A stretch of 64,000 nt of DNA from UBA5336 sp964415675 (lineage in GTDB: Bacteria > Pseudomonadota > Alphaproteobacteria > Caulobacterales > Hyphomonadaceae): assembly GCA_964415675.1 (NCBI GenBank), contig CAYQBG010000002.1, forward strand, positions 1-64,000, given 5' to 3'. The notes under the pieces were generated by a model that had not been told where the DNA came from, did not search any database, and saw nothing but the letters and a program-made list of their open reading frames with translations. Within the stretch, counting starts at the first letter, position 1, and each line of letters starts with the position of its first letter. A program made the translations under genes and the position numbers. Below, piece by piece: positions 33,788 through 42,443 of this stretch.

Positions 33788-36433
33788 TCAGTTGCGAATG
33801 ATCTGAAGACTAACGGCGAAGGCTGCGGGCGCATCGCGCGTCAGGCTGATGGCGGCCGCGGGAGCCTCGCCATCCATGCCTTCAAGAGCATCTGGCGCGA
33901 TCCTTAGCTCCAGCTCACCCATTGGCAGGCCGTCGAGATAAAAGTAACCGTCATACTCGCTCGGTGCGCGCGCCACCACCCGCCCGTCACTGGTCAACGC
34001 TTCCACGGTCACGCCCGCCACAGGCACGGCGAGTTTGTCCTTGAACAGTTCGACCGTGCCATCCACCTCGCCGGTCAGGGACAGGGGCATTGCCACATCG
34101 ACCACCTGGCCTGGTCGCAGGGTCAGTTTCACGCCTGGGGTGACAGGTTGCAGGAAGGGGTCGTCAAGCGAGCCGAGCGACACTTCCACATTGACGGGAC
34201 GGTGATTGTCGATGCTGGAAACCACCACTTCGCCGCCCTGTCCTGTCTCTTCTCTGCGCACGGACTGGTCGATTATGAAGCTTGCGCCCTCCATGGGCCG
34301 GTCAGCTGCGCCAAGGGCGCCATCGCCGTCGATGTCGTCGAAAACCGTTGCGCGCAGGGCGCCCGTTCGCGACAGGCCGGGCGGGGCGGAGCGGTATCCT
34401 GACCTTGTGCGGTCGAAGAACAGCGCTGTCGACAGGCGCAGGCCGGCCGACCAGTCGCCGCTGTCATCGATGCCGCCATTCGCCGACAGGCTGAAACGCC
34501 CGAAATCTCGTGAAAAGCTTGTTGCGAACCGGGAGCGATTGGCCACCAGGTCCCGCGACACCGAGGCCTGCATGAAGCTGCCATTGTCCAGCCGCTTCTG
34601 GACTGCGATATCGAGGCTTGAGACGTCGAGCTGCGGGCCGAGTTCGTAGGCAAGCGCGCTGCGCAGGCGCAAACCTTTGAAACGGCGCGACAGTGCCAGC
34701 GATCCGCCAGCCCTGTTTGCGCTCGCCCCAGTTCCGTCACGGGCATGTTCGAGAAGCGTTGCATGGTTCCAGCGCCAGCCTCGCCATGTCGATGACACAA
34801 GAGCCGAAGCGCCAAGCACCTGGCCACCATCGGCAAGCTGGCGCCAGTCCGAGCGGGCCTTCAAGGGCAGGCCCCAGCGTGTGACGGGCAGCACGGTGTC
34901 ATATTCGATCTGAAGCGACTGGGCCGGACCGATGTCCGCCCCGCTCCGGTCGCTGCCTTGCCAGGTGTAGTGACCGCGAAGTGAGGAGCGGTTGCTGAAA
35001 AGGTGAACTGCACCCGCTTCGACGATCATGCCGTCCTCCGCCGGTCGGCCCAGCCTCAAGACGCCATGTGTGTCGGCAAGCGCGCCCGTCAGGCTCAGCG
35101 TGGTGGCATGGGCACCGCCTTCGGACAGGCGCGCATCTAAACGCGCCGACAGGCTCCGGCTGAGGCCATAGCTGAGGCTCGCGGCGGCCACATGGGGGGT
35201 CACGCCGGTCGTCTTGCCATCGACGCTGATACCTTCCTGCAGGATTGCAAATTCATACTGTACCTCATTTTCCGGGCGCATCTCGCGGCCGGCAAAGAAC
35301 TTCACCTCGCGTGTCTCGATCTCTCCATAGGGGCCGAACAGTTTTACGGTGTATCGGTTGTAGCCAGGCCGGATCTCGACAGTCTCGAACGCGTATTCGC
35401 CCTGGGCATCGGGCTCGGTGACGAAGGCCAGGAGCTGGCCGTCGCGATGAAGCTCGGCCTCCCATCCGGACGGCAGGGCGCCGCGAATGTCAGTCGTGTC
35501 GAACACGCCGGCGACATGGGCCGGCCGGTTGGTGACCATCACGCCGCGCCCGGTCTCTCCGCTTGAGATGAGCGGTTGGGCCAGCCCGCTGACATCGCCG
35601 AAACGTATCTGGCGCGGATGCAGGCCGGACGCGGCCGGCTCGAAGACGCGCTCGAAGCTGAGACGCATGCCGGTGCTGCCGTCTGCGTTCCGGGCGCTGC
35701 GCAGCCGGGCGGTGGCCAGCAGAAAGTCGCCGGCAAGTTCGATATTGCCGTCAGTGCGCATTCCGTCGGAACCGGCGCGCAGGTCGAGACGGATATCGGC
35801 AGTGGGCCAGCTCAGCCAGCGATAGGGATTTTCGACCTCCGGATAGTCAGGCACAGCCTTTCCGGCCGACGGATCCAGCCGTGTGCGCAGCGCTTCGCGC
35901 TCAAGGCGCGCTTCCAGCGGAAGAGGCTCGCGCGGCTCCATGCGCACGACCAGCGCGCCTGGATCGTAAGCGAAATCTATGGGCAGGATGTCCGACAGGG
36001 ACGACTCTGTCAGGCACCAGCCATCGGGCGTCTCGAAAGTGCGCGCCTCCAGGCTGACCTGCGCATCGCTGCCAAGTCGCGCGGACTTGCTGGCAAAGTC
36101 GATGTCGATGGTGCGCTCGGGTGCCAGGAACCAGCCGCTGGCCTGACCACCCTCCAAGGTCAGCGGGGCATCGAGCGCGGTAAAGAGCTCCGAAGCAACG
36201 ATGCAGAGACCCTCGGTGCGCTCATAGGCCGTCAGTGTCGTGGTGAGTTTCAGTCCGCCCAGCCGCAGGCCGATGAAGCGGACATCATCCTCGCCGGGAC
36301 GATCATCAGTGCCCGCATCCAGGCCGGCCTCGTCGCCGAACAAGGCCGCAAAGGGGTCTTCCTGGGCCTCGGCGATCCATGAAGATGCGAGCAGGACCGA
36401 TGCCGCGAGCAGCCGGCATGCCAGACGAAACAT
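33788..36433 (-). CDS. Fimbrial outer-membrane usher of a chaperone-usher system
   Basis: The protein has 881 residues with a signal peptide (LLAASVLLASSWIAEA). An N-terminal domain before residue 200 is followed by a region rich in alternating beta strands suited to a ~24-strand barrel, and then C-terminal carboxypeptidase-like beta-sandwich pieces (ATVFDDIDGDGALGAADRPM, YDGYFYLDGLPMGELELRI). Overall it resembles divergent FimD/PapC-like ushers (alternate/archaic type); the call also rests on the adjacent PapD-like chaperone and DUF4402 pilins. It translocates and assembles pilins at the cell surface. It is 27 bases downstream of the chaperone gene. Confidence 0.8.
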   Translation of the reverse strand: MFRLACRLLAASVLLASSWIAEAQEDPFAALFGDEAGLDAGTDDRPGEDDVRFIGLRLGGLKLTTTLTAYERTEGLCIVASELFTALDAPLTLEGGQASGWFLAPERTIDIDFASKSARLGSDAQVSLEARTFETPDGWCLTESSLSDILPIDFAYDPGALVVRMEPREPLPLEARLEREALRTRLDPSAGKAVPDYPEVENPYRWLSWPTADIRLDLRAGSDGMRTDGNIELAGDFLLATARLRSARNADGSTGMRLSFERVFEPAASGLHPRQIRFGDVSGLAQPLISSGETGRGVMVTNRPAHVAGVFDTTDIRGALPSGWEAELHRDGQLLAFVTEPDAQGEYAFETVEIRPGYNRYTVKLFGPYGEIETREVKFFAGREMRPENEVQYEFAILQEGISVDGKTTGVTPHVAAASLSYGLSRSLSARLDARLSEGGAHATTLSLTGALADTHGVLRLGRPAEDGMIVEAGAVHLFSNRSSLRGHYTWQGSDRSGADIGPAQSLQIEYDTVLPVTRWGLPLKARSDWRQLADGGQVLGASALVSSTWRGWRWNHATLLEHARDGTGASANRAGGSLALSRRFKGLRLRSALAYELGPQLDVSSLDIAVQKRLDNGSFMQASVSRDLVANRSRFATSFSRDFGRFSLSANGGIDDSGDWSAGLRLSTALFFDRTRSGYRSAPPGLSRTGALRATVFDDIDGDGALGAADRPMEGASFIIDQSVRREETGQGGEVVVSSIDNHRPVNVEVSLGSLDDPFLQPVTPGVKLTLRPGQVVDVAMPLSLTGEVDGTVELFKDKLAVPVAGVTVEALTSDGRVVARAPSEYDGYFYLDGLPMGELELRIAPDALEGMDGEAPAAAISLTRDAPAAFAVSLQIIRN

Positions 36434-36460
36434 CGATCCTGCTCCTCACCCGGCCGACCC

Positions 36461-37282
36461 TCAATTCACGGCCGTGGTGATTTCGGCGATCGTGCCCGGC
36501 CGGGCGGGATCGGAGGAGACATAAGCGATGCGCACGGTTTCGCCCTTCAGGCTCTCGGCGAGTTCAGTGGGCATGGGCAGGACCACGTCGCGCTCCGTGT
36601 TGGGCGTGTAGATGGCGATGCCGCGTGCGAAATAGACCGGCTCGGCTTGGCTTTTGACGAAGATCTGGATGTCGCCATAGGTAGAGCGCTCGCCGGTGCG
36701 GGTGAGGCGGGCCACGAAGAGGGTCTCGCCTGCTTCCTCGCTCGGCACTGTTGCCGCGGTCTCGATCTCCACCTCGGCGTCAAGGTCACCGACGCGGACG
36801 ATGACCGGGATGGTCAGGGAGCGCACCGCGATCAGTTCGATAGAGATGTCTTCACCGCCTGCGCTCGTGGCTTCTGACAAGGTGCGCCCGGCACTTGTCG
36901 GCGCGCCCTGGACACGCAGGTGAGAGCGGTATTCGCCGGGCGTCAGGCCGCTGGTCCGGGCCGACACGCGGATGGTCTGGCGCCCGCCCGGTTCCAGCAT
37001 GGCCCGGCGCGGGGAGAAGCGGACCACGCCATCGGCGAACAGCTCGCCGTTGCGCGCCTCGCTCGCCGCTTCCAGCGAGCCGTTCAGGCGCATGCGGCGG
37101 TTTTCAAGGCTGATCCGGAAGGCGCTCTGTTCTGTCCCCTTGTTGACCAGGATGAGTTCAGCTGAACGATCCGAGTTTTCGAGCACCACGCGCGTCGGTG
37201 CGATCATCACTTCGGCGAAGGCATGGGGTGCGCCGAACATAGCGACGCTGGCGACAAGGGCGGCTTTGAAGGAGCGGAACAT
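36461..37282 (-). CDS. PapD-like periplasmic pilus chaperone
   Basis: The protein has 273 residues with a signal peptide (AALVASVAMFGAPHAFA). The first Ig-like domain has EVMIAPTRVVLENSDRSAEL and a conserved central segment with VRFSPRRAMLEPGGRQTIRV; the second domain is beta-rich. This is the donor-strand chaperone for pilin subunits. The chaperone-usher operon order pilin-pilin-chaperone-usher is standard. Member of the molecular-chaperone group linked with DUF4402 pilins rather than classical FimC. Confidence 0.87.
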   Translation of the reverse strand: MFRSFKAALVASVAMFGAPHAFAEVMIAPTRVVLENSDRSAELILVNKGTEQSAFRISLENRRMRLNGSLEAASEARNGELFADGVVRFSPRRAMLEPGGRQTIRVSARTSGLTPGEYRSHLRVQGAPTSAGRTLSEATSAGGEDISIELIAVRSLTIPVIVRVGDLDAEVEIETAATVPSEEAGETLFVARLTRTGERSTYGDIQIFVKSQAEPVYFARGIAIYTPNTERDVVLPMPTELAESLKGETVRIAYVSSDPARPGTIAEITTAVN

Positions 37283-37308
37283 GAGGGGTATTCCTTACTG
37301 TCTGAGGG

Positions 37309-37869
37309 CTATTGGTATTCGACGGAGAGAGTGAAAGTGCCGGTGTAGGCGCCCGGCGCCTGGTTGGCATTGACGTGGAGAACCGCGCCGACATTGAAAC
37401 GGGTGAGACCGGAGTCACGCAGGCGCTGCAGGCCCCGCCAATCTGTGTCATTGCCGCTGCCGGCACCGAAAAAAGTATCGACACGCATGCTGTTGCCAGC
37501 GCCATCTTCGATCTGGACCTGGCCAGGATCGCTGATCGTGTAGTAGCGGGCCGGCTCGCCGATGACGGTGAAACGGGCGCGGTTGCCCGGTGTGAGACAG
37601 GTCAGTTCAGCCGAACAGACGCTGGACCGATTGCTGCCGCGTCGAGTGCGAACGGTGCCAGCCTCGGTCAGGCTCGGCGCGATGACACCGAAATCGAGAT
37701 CCTGGCGTTTGATGATGTTAAGGCCGTTGATGACGATGGCACCGGCATTGCCGACGAATTCAGGGCCGCCTGAGCCACCGGCATAGTTCGGATCGACCTG
37801 CGCGAAGGCCGTCGAGACCATGATCGCGGGAAGGGAAGCGATGATCAGAATGCGCTGTGTGCAGATCAT
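37309..37869 (-). CDS. DUF4402 pilin, second subunit
   Basis: The protein has 186 residues with a signal peptide (LIIASLPAIMVSTAFAQ). DUF4402 features are LDFGVIAPSLTEAGTV, a CSAELTC pair of cysteines and the C-terminal strand YTGTFTLSVEYQ. It is related to the upstream pilin, but longer and with a different centre, so it could be a tip or minor subunit. The ATG at 37869 is chosen for the signal peptide; the ribosome site is weak. A strong stem-loop lies upstream, which may lower its expression relative to the first pilin. Confidence 0.8.
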   Translation of the reverse strand: MICTQRILIIASLPAIMVSTAFAQVDPNYAGGSGGPEFVGNAGAIVINGLNIIKRQDLDFGVIAPSLTEAGTVRTRRGSNRSSVCSAELTCLTPGNRARFTVIGEPARYYTISDPGQVQIEDGAGNSMRVDTFFGAGSGNDTDWRGLQRLRDSGLTRFNVGAVLHVNANQAPGAYTGTFTLSVEYQ

Positions 37870-37907
37870 GAGACCGGACCCGGTGAAGGCGTGGAAGTTT
37901 GATTGCA

Positions 37908-37973
37908 CCGGAGGGGAGTGTGCCCACGGTGGGGGAGGACAGCGCCTGATCGGCCAGGGCATGTCCCCTCCGG
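37908..37973 (-). promoter_or_regulatory. Large stem-loop between the two pilin genes
   Basis: CCGGAGGGGA (37908-37917) is a perfect inverted repeat of TCCCCTCCGG (37964-37973), and an inner pair TGCCC/GGGCA (37921-37925 with 37957-37961) extends the stem. No U-run follows, so it looks like an attenuator or an mRNA-stabilising hairpin that protects the first pilin message. Confidence 0.6.
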
Positions 37974-37993
37974 AGCAAAATAGGCGGGACCGT

Positions 37994-38479
37994 TTACTGG
38001 TATTCGACCGCAACGGTGAAGGTGCCGGTGTACTCGCCGGTGGCCTGGTTGGCTGCAACGGCAAGCGTTCCGCCCACTGCGAAGTTGTCTTCGCCGGCCA
38101 CGAGGGTGCCGTTGGACTTCGAACCCGTGAAGTTGTCGACGGTCATGTTGCCGCCAGCGCCATTCGAGATCTGGACGGCGTTCGGCAGGTCGATGGTGTA
38201 GGATGCGTCGGCTTCGCCTGTCACGTCGAACTCGGCGGCCGTGTGGTCATCGGTCAGGCAGGTCAGCTCAGCGCCACAGGTCTTGGCACCGGCCGAAGAC
38301 ACGACAACCGTGTCGTCAGCCGTCAGGCTCGGTGCGACCGTGCCAAAGTAGAGCGCGGAAACATTCGAGATCTGCAGCGGCGCCACGATTTTGGCACCGG
38401 CGTCGGAATCGACTTCGGCTGCAAAGGCAGCGTTACCAATAAGAGCAGCGACAGCCACGGCGGAAAGAAGTTTTTTCAT
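37994..38479 (-). CDS. DUF4402 pilin, probable major subunit
   Basis: The protein has 161 residues with a clear signal peptide (KKLLSAVAVAALIGNAAFAA). The mature chain has LYFGTVAPSLTADDTVVV, a CGAELTC cysteine pair for an intrasubunit disulfide and the terminal strand YTGTFTVAVEYQ. It is first in the pilus gene order, directly upstream of the stem-loop, and has a low-complexity Gly/Thr-rich surface typical of a major pilin. AGATGATCC precedes the ATG. Polymerisation through the chaperone-usher machinery downstream is inferred. Confidence 0.85.
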   Translation of the reverse strand: MKKLLSAVAVAALIGNAAFAAEVDSDAGAKIVAPLQISNVSALYFGTVAPSLTADDTVVVSSAGAKTCGAELTCLTDDHTAAEFDVTGEADASYTIDLPNAVQISNGAGGNMTVDNFTGSKSNGTLVAGEDNFAVGGTLAVAANQATGEYTGTFTVAVEYQ

Positions 38480-38655
38480 CGGATCATCTCCATTTTTTGT
38501 TTGCGGCGAGGCGTTATTGCCTGCCGACGCAAACAGAAATGCAGGAATCTTTTGGTCCGGTCTTCTGACCGGACGGGTGGCGGGCGGTATCTTGTGGTGA
38601 TGGCAGCCTGTCCGAATGGTCAGGCCATTGATGCTTTGGCCAGGGTGTCGCCGGC

Positions 38656-40380
38656 CTAAAGGCCCAGCACAGACCGCCAGGGCTGGTTTTTGACTGCCGT
38701 GTCGATCGCCTGTTTCAGGCGCTGCGGCGAGATCGGCTTTGTCAGGATGTCGGCGAAGACGGGATCGGGCTGCACATAGCTGCCCTGTCCGGAATAAAGG
38801 ATGATGGGCAATTCGCCCCTGGCGCCCCTGGCCCGCCGGGCCAGCTCATCGCCTCCCATTTCCGGCATGCTCAGGTCGGTCAGCAAGACATCAAAGCGAG
38901 GATCGCCGGCTTCGATAATGGCCAGCGCCTTTATGGCGTCGGCTTCCCAGACTGCGTGGAAGCCCTGGCGCGCCAGTGTCTCGGTGAGCATCTGGCCGAT
39001 ATTGGCATCGTCATCGACCACCAGCACACGCACACGGTCACCGGTGTCAGCTTCGACCGGATCAGCCCAGGTCCCGGGCGCGTGGTCGGCGGCGGGCGCT
39101 CCGAAATACAGCCGGAAGCAGGTGCCCTGTCCGGGACAGCTTTCCACCTCGACCGCCGCAGAGCGGCTGTCCGCAAGGGCCTTCAGCGAGAGCAGGCCAA
39201 GGCCACTGCCGCGCATGGGGGGCTTCGTCGTGGCGAAGGGCTGGAAGATGCTACGGAGTTTCGTTTCCGGAATGCCCGGCCCGGTGTCGCACATTTCAAG
39301 CACTACGGTCCCGGTGCGCACTGTCTCTCCAAGGCGGTAGCTGCAGGCATCCGGGCCCAGGCGAGAAGCGGGACGGCTGGCAACATTCACGGATAACACA
39401 CCCTGATCGCCCATGGCTTCAAAGGCGTTCTTGGCGATATTGATCAGGGCGCGCGACAGAAGCACTTCATTGCAGCGCACCATTGCCGTCTCCGGCAGGC
39501 GGGTGACCACACGGATGCCATTGGGTCGGATCGCCTGGGAAATGGCAAGTCCCGTGTGAAGGAGTTTGACCAGGTCGATCTCCTCAATGCTCTGGATATC
39601 ATTGTGGCGGTCGACCTCCAGCGACCGGACCACGCCGGAGGCCTGTTCGGCCGCCTCCAGGATACGCGCTGCGCGGCCATGGGCGTCGCTGCCCTCCTCC
39701 AGGTCGGACTGCAAAAGGAGCGCATAGCCGGAGATTGCCGCGATGAGATTGTTGAAGTCGTGGGCGACCGCATTGCCCAGAGTGAAAAGCGCTGCTTCAT
39801 GCTCGGCTTTCAGTAGCCGTGCCTCAAGCTCGCGCGCCTCTCGCTCGCGCTGCAGTCGCTCACCAATGTCGCGGGTCGCGCAGATCAGCCCGCCATCCGT
39901 GCGAAGGCTGAGCACAATTTCCTGGTGGACCTGTACGCCGCATTTCGAGCGTCCGGTCACCTCGCCGCGCCAATGGCCGGTTTCAAACAGTATCGGGAGC
40001 GCGACGCTTTCAATGTGGTGGGCGGTGTCGCCATCATAGAGTACCGCCCATGGCTGCCCTATGAGTTCGTCGCTTTCATAACCGAACATGCGGGCATGGG
40101 CAGTGTTCATGTGGGTGAAGGTGCCGGCGGTGTCGGCGAGGGCAACGCCGTCGCTCGCCGCTTCCACGGCAGATGCCAGCGCGCGGGCCCGTCCGGTCTC
40201 GGCCTGCAGGCGCTCCGAGGCATCGAAGAGCTCTGCCGACTTGGCTTCCAGCAGTTTTTCGGCCTCCACCCGGGCGCGGCGTTCACGGTCCAGGCGCTTG
40301 CGCAATTGCGCGATGGTGGTCCCGTCTTCAGACGGAGACGGAACTGACGCGGATTTCGAAGCGGGCATGGGTTCCGTCAT
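38656..40380 (-). CDS. Hybrid histidine kinase, probable partner of the H-NOX sensor
   Basis: The protein has 574 residues. An N-terminal coiled coil (about 20-70) leads to one PAS domain, then HisKA with phospho-His in NAVAHDFNNLIAA, HATPase with NIAKNAFEAMG, CDTGPGIPE and GSGLGLLSL, and a receiver with LVVDDDANIG, phospho-Asp in LLTDLSMPE and LTKPIS. It is cytosolic, without TM helices. Its ATG (AGGA 8 bases upstream) lies 53 bases inside the H-NOX gene, so the two are co-expressed. By analogy with HnoK/HahK-type kinases, the H-NOX should modulate it. Output could pass to the NarL-type regulator at 33106-33717. The pilin operon follows directly. Confidence 0.92.
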   Translation of the reverse strand: MTEPMPASKSASVPSPSEDGTTIAQLRKRLDRERRARVEAEKLLEAKSAELFDASERLQAETGRARALASAVEAASDGVALADTAGTFTHMNTAHARMFGYESDELIGQPWAVLYDGDTAHHIESVALPILFETGHWRGEVTGRSKCGVQVHQEIVLSLRTDGGLICATRDIGERLQREREARELEARLLKAEHEAALFTLGNAVAHDFNNLIAAISGYALLLQSDLEEGSDAHGRAARILEAAEQASGVVRSLEVDRHNDIQSIEEIDLVKLLHTGLAISQAIRPNGIRVVTRLPETAMVRCNEVLLSRALINIAKNAFEAMGDQGVLSVNVASRPASRLGPDACSYRLGETVRTGTVVLEMCDTGPGIPETKLRSIFQPFATTKPPMRGSGLGLLSLKALADSRSAAVEVESCPGQGTCFRLYFGAPAADHAPGTWADPVEADTGDRVRVLVVDDDANIGQMLTETLARQGFHAVWEADAIKALAIIEAGDPRFDVLLTDLSMPEMGGDELARRARGARGELPIILYSGQGSYVQPDPVFADILTKPISPQRLKQAIDTAVKNQPWRSVLGL

Positions 40381-40888
40381 CTGATAAGTCCTGCCGGCTT
40401 AGTCTTGCGATATTCTTGATACGATAGTGCTCGAAAGCACCTTCAATCAGGCCTTGTGCCAGATCGGCAAAGGGTTTGGAGGATTTGTAGACCAGCCTCA
40501 GGTAATGTTCGCCCTCATGGGCCTCGACATCGAAGCGGGGCAGGTCGGCATCGCTGTAGAGCTTTCGCACGTCGCGGTGGATCACTGATTCAATGCCGGC
40601 CAGCATGGCCAGGCAGCCGGAGAATTTCACCATGATCTCACCATGCCCTTCGGCCAGCGCGGCAAAGAGCTCACGGCCGAAAGTGTGAACGAGCTCACCA
40701 GCCGGGATGCCGGTTCGCCTCGACAGTGCATTGACCATGCTGATCAGGTCGGTGTGAGGGTAATTGCCGACCGCGGTGTAGGAGCCGGCGGTGCTCAGCG
40801 CGGGCTGGTCAAGCAATTCGTCGAGCATGTCCTCGCCGAGATGCCTTGAGACATGGCTTTCGAAGACCTTGAAGACCATGCCTTTCAT
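40328..40888 (-). CDS. H-NOX haem nitric-oxide/oxygen-binding protein
   Basis: The protein has 186 residues, a stand-alone H-NOX domain. The N-terminus (MKGMVFKVFESHVSRHLGED) and the segment AVGNYPHTDLISMVNALS are typical. His104 in VIHRDVRKLYSDADLPRF is the proximal haem ligand. The propionate-binding YxSxR motif is present as Y134-K-S136-S-K138, with Lys for Arg. Such proteins bind NO at picomolar-nanomolar levels and control an adjacent histidine kinase. It overlaps the kinase gene by 53 bases and is the first gene of the minus-strand locus ending in pili and the NarL-type regulator. AGGG lies upstream of the ATG. Confidence 0.92.
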   Translation of the reverse strand: MKGMVFKVFESHVSRHLGEDMLDELLDQPALSTAGSYTAVGNYPHTDLISMVNALSRRTGIPAGELVHTFGRELFAALAEGHGEIMVKFSGCLAMLAGIESVIHRDVRKLYSDADLPRFDVEAHEGEHYLRLVYKSSKPFADLAQGLIEGAFEHYRIKNIARLSRQDLSDDGTHARFEIRVSSVSV

Positions 40889-41085
40889 CGCGCATTCCCT
40901 GCTTGTTTACATTTGCCCGTTTGCCTAGCCGATTTCGCTCTCCTGCGACAGCTGGCCATGCGGCCAGGTCACCTGACCAAAAGGCGTATGGAATAGACGG
41001 AACAAAGCCACAGAACACGCAGGTTTCGGGCCGCGATGGCGCGGCAGGCATGCGGGTCGGCGAAACGCGCAGAGAGGGCAGAAAC

Positions 41086-41895
41086 TCATGCCAGAGGCAT
41101 GTTATCGGGCTTTGGGGGGCTTTTGTCCAATTTCCGTGCGAGCCAGGTGATGATGTCAGCAAAAACTTCATCCGTACCCGGCTCATCGAGAATCCAATGA
41201 GCATTTTCCGGGTATTCAAGGTAATCGCCGGGCTCGGCGGCCCCGGCATATTTCCTTGCGACCTTTCGGACACCCTTGACCGGCGTCGCGCGGTCGCGGC
41301 CGGCGCCAATTGTCAGTGTCGGCGTGGTAATCCGTGTCTCGACGATGGCGGGCGGATCAAGCAGGTCGGCATAGACCTGGCCGCTGTCAAACAGAGCCTG
41401 CGCATGTATTGCCTCATGGCGCGCGCGCGGCACGGCGTTCAGGACGCCCCAGGAAAACCCTTTCGGGCCAACCTTCGCCACCCGCCCGGGCAGGTTTTTC
41501 GGCCCCACCCGCACGACGGCCCAGAAGGTGCGCAGCACACGCGGATCATTCACCCGCGCGCCCTTTGGCGAGGCCGGCGTCAGGAACACTGCCGCATCGA
41601 CAAGGCCTCGCTCGGCAAGTTTCTGTGCGATCAGCCCCCCCATGGAGTGGCCGATCACGGCAGGCCGGCGCCCGGTTTCGCGCGCAAGAGCATCGGCTTC
41701 GCCGGCCATGGCCTCGACATAATCGGCGAATGTCAGCCGACCGAGACTTTCGGGTGGGCTGACCCGCCTGCGCTTGTCGGGAAACAGGGTCGGCGCATGA
41801 CAGGTGAAACCGGCCGCGTCGAACAGCGGGACCACGCGGTCCCATACGGTGCCGTCGCAGCCGACGCCGTGGATCATCAACAGGTTCTTGCTCAT
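41086..41895 (-). CDS. Alpha/beta-hydrolase
   Basis: The protein has 269 residues with the ATG at 41895. The oxyanion region is LLMIHGVGCDGTVWD, the nucleophile elbow is VIGHSMGGLIAQ, an acid candidate lies in TIGAGRDRATPV, and the His is in ENAHWILDEPG. It is a soluble esterase or lipase-like hydrolase of the COG0596 type; substrate unknown. It follows rppH on the same strand, 28 bases away, so the two may be co-transcribed. Confidence 0.88.
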   Translation of the reverse strand: MSKNLLMIHGVGCDGTVWDRVVPLFDAAGFTCHAPTLFPDKRRRVSPPESLGRLTFADYVEAMAGEADALARETGRRPAVIGHSMGGLIAQKLAERGLVDAAVFLTPASPKGARVNDPRVLRTFWAVVRVGPKNLPGRVAKVGPKGFSWGVLNAVPRARHEAIHAQALFDSGQVYADLLDPPAIVETRITTPTLTIGAGRDRATPVKGVRKVARKYAGAAEPGDYLEYPENAHWILDEPGTDEVFADIITWLARKLDKSPPKPDNMPLA

Positions 41896-41923
41896 TGTGT
41901 TCACTCGGCTCCTTGACCTGGCT

Positions 41924-42424
41924 TCAGGGCGCCGCAACAGGGTCAGTCCAGCGCGCAAAGCGGCGGGCGACTTCTTCATAGACCGGCCGCTTGAAGGGCA
42001 CGATCAGGGCAGGGGTTTCTGACAGAGCCGCCCAGCGCCAGGCATCGAACTCCGGCGTGTGGCGGTCCAGCCTGACATCGCTGTCCGACCCGCGAAAGCG
42101 TAGCGCGAACCATTTCTGTCGCTGGCCGAGATAAGGCCCGCCCATACGCCGGCGAAGTTCCGCAGGAAAGTCATAATAGAGCCAGTCGTCGGTCGCTTGG
42201 AGCACATCGACGAGCTTTTCCTGGACCCCAATTTCTTCATCGAGCTCTCTCAGTGCAGCGGTGGCAGTATCTTCGCCAGGGTCGATACCGCCCTGCGGCA
42301 TCTGCCACTGGAAGGCGCCGCGGCCATTGATCCGGCGACCGACAAAGACATGCCCGGCGCGAGAGAACAGAGCAAGGCCGACATTGGGACGATAACGATC
42401 AGGATCGCGAATGAACTCAGACAT
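41924..42424 (-). CDS. rppH: RNA pyrophosphohydrolase
   Basis: The protein has 166 residues. RPNVGLALFSRAGHVFVGRR and the NUDIX box (QWQMPQGGIDPGEDTATAA then LRELDEEIG) identify RppH/IalA, which removes pyrophosphate from RNA 5' ends to start decay. The length and the WLYYDFP and KWFALRF segments fit. It lies directly downstream of the YibQ-like gene, a common alphaproteobacterial arrangement. Confidence 0.95.
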   Translation of the reverse strand: MSEFIRDPDRYRPNVGLALFSRAGHVFVGRRINGRGAFQWQMPQGGIDPGEDTATAALRELDEEIGVQEKLVDVLQATDDWLYYDFPAELRRRMGGPYLGQRQKWFALRFRGSDSDVRLDRHTPEFDAWRWAALSETPALIVPFKRPVYEEVARRFARWTDPVAAP

Positions 42425-42443
42425 TCATTCTACCTAACCTTAA

